From Symsagittifera roscoffensis (taxonomy: Eukaryota > Xenacoelomorpha > Acoela > Convolutidae), in the NCBI RefSeq assembly GCF_963678635.1, contig NC_087070.1, positions 55,282,617 to 55,346,616 on the forward strand: DNA of 64,000 nucleotides, given 5' to 3'. The position numbers and the translations under genes were made by a program. Below are positions 63,886-64,000 of the stretch, in pieces. The notes below the pieces were generated by a model, which ran no database searches, was not told the origin of the DNA, and saw only the letters and a list, made by a program, of their open reading frames with translations. Positions within the stretch are counted from its first letter, which is position 1; each line of letters opens with the position of its first letter.

Positions 63886-64000
63886 ATGAGTGTAAAAGAG
63901 AGCAGCAACAAAGATCCTAGAAAGCGCCAAGAACACAGGCCTATGCTGACTCAAATGGGGTTTGAATGTAAATTCAACGACTTGATTAGACTAGGCGAAA
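63886..64000 (+). CDS. start of an unidentified ORF running off the window
   Basis: ATG at 63886 begins MSVKESSNKDPRKRQEHR and stays open to the last base (38 codons). It follows the Lys/Glu-rich segment by about 60 bases and has similar composition. Too short to identify. Confidence 0.35.
   Translation, partial: MSVKESSNKDPRKRQEHRPMLTQMGFECKFNDLIRLGE

Overview
The window is eukaryotic and almost certainly from an invertebrate animal. It is AT-rich, has no bacterial-style gene packing, carries canonical animal-type telomeric repeats (CCCTAA), and is dominated by transposable elements, satellites and large tandem duplications. One 200-base run of N at 45968-46167 is an assembly gap. No rRNA, tRNA or CRISPR array is visible, and no host gene can be named with confidence. 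The species cannot be determined from the sequence.

Region 1 (1 to about 16100) is the richest part: an apparently intact, env-bearing Ty3/gypsy-type (errantivirus-like) endogenous retrovirus on the + strand, cut at its 5' end by the window edge. It has a single uninterrupted gag-pol frame (CCHC knuckle, DSG protease, RT, RNase H, HHCC/DDE integrase, GPY module). Two tiny overlapping ORFs for very hydrophobic proteins follow. Next comes a long class III/chuvirus-like envelope frame that has no in-frame ATG for its first 595 codons, so it probably depends on splicing. Last is a 599-residue ORF of unknown function. The two downstream ORF pairs are joined by ATGA stop/start overlaps (8504 and 12435). 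Immediately after the last stop codon is a perfect CAG|GTAAGT 5' splice site, with two TACTAAC branch-point consensus motifs and 3' splice sites downstream. The strand bias of this block (A-rich, very G-poor on the + strand) sets it apart from everything that follows.

Region 2 (about 16100-25780) is a diverged satellite-like array with roughly 1.1-kb spacing between related segments. It includes a 1.9-kb direct duplication and a 60-bp interstitial telomere array (18677-18736), and is interrupted by another repeat family that contains a 165-bp tandem repeat. Region 3 (25790-27650, minus strand) is a decayed N-terminal half of a Polinton/Maverick protein-primed DNA polymerase. Region 4 (28046-39330) is a 5.3/5.9-kb tandem duplication carrying gene-like fragments and a roughly 35-bp minisatellite.

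Region 5 (39717-52140, + strand) holds two different decayed Polinton/Maverick copies. Copy A (39717-42530) keeps the packaging ATPase tail, a small gene, a pVI-like peptide, a jelly-roll capsid gene and an adenain-type protease. Copy B (46590-52140) keeps the ATPase, two small genes, a retroviral-type integrase, a virion-associated protein, a pVI-like peptide, the capsid gene and the protease. All are broken by stops and frameshifts. Between them lie tandem repeats, a fold-back repeat with a perfect 27-bp-arm hairpin, and the gap.

Region 6 (52766-61195) is a 4.1/4.3-kb tandem duplication with a roughly 300-bp coding-like internal repeat. It ends at a degenerate TTAGGG tract located where a third unit would begin. 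Region 7 (61260-64000) contains a 350-bp tandem repeat and the start of an unidentified coding segment running off the window.
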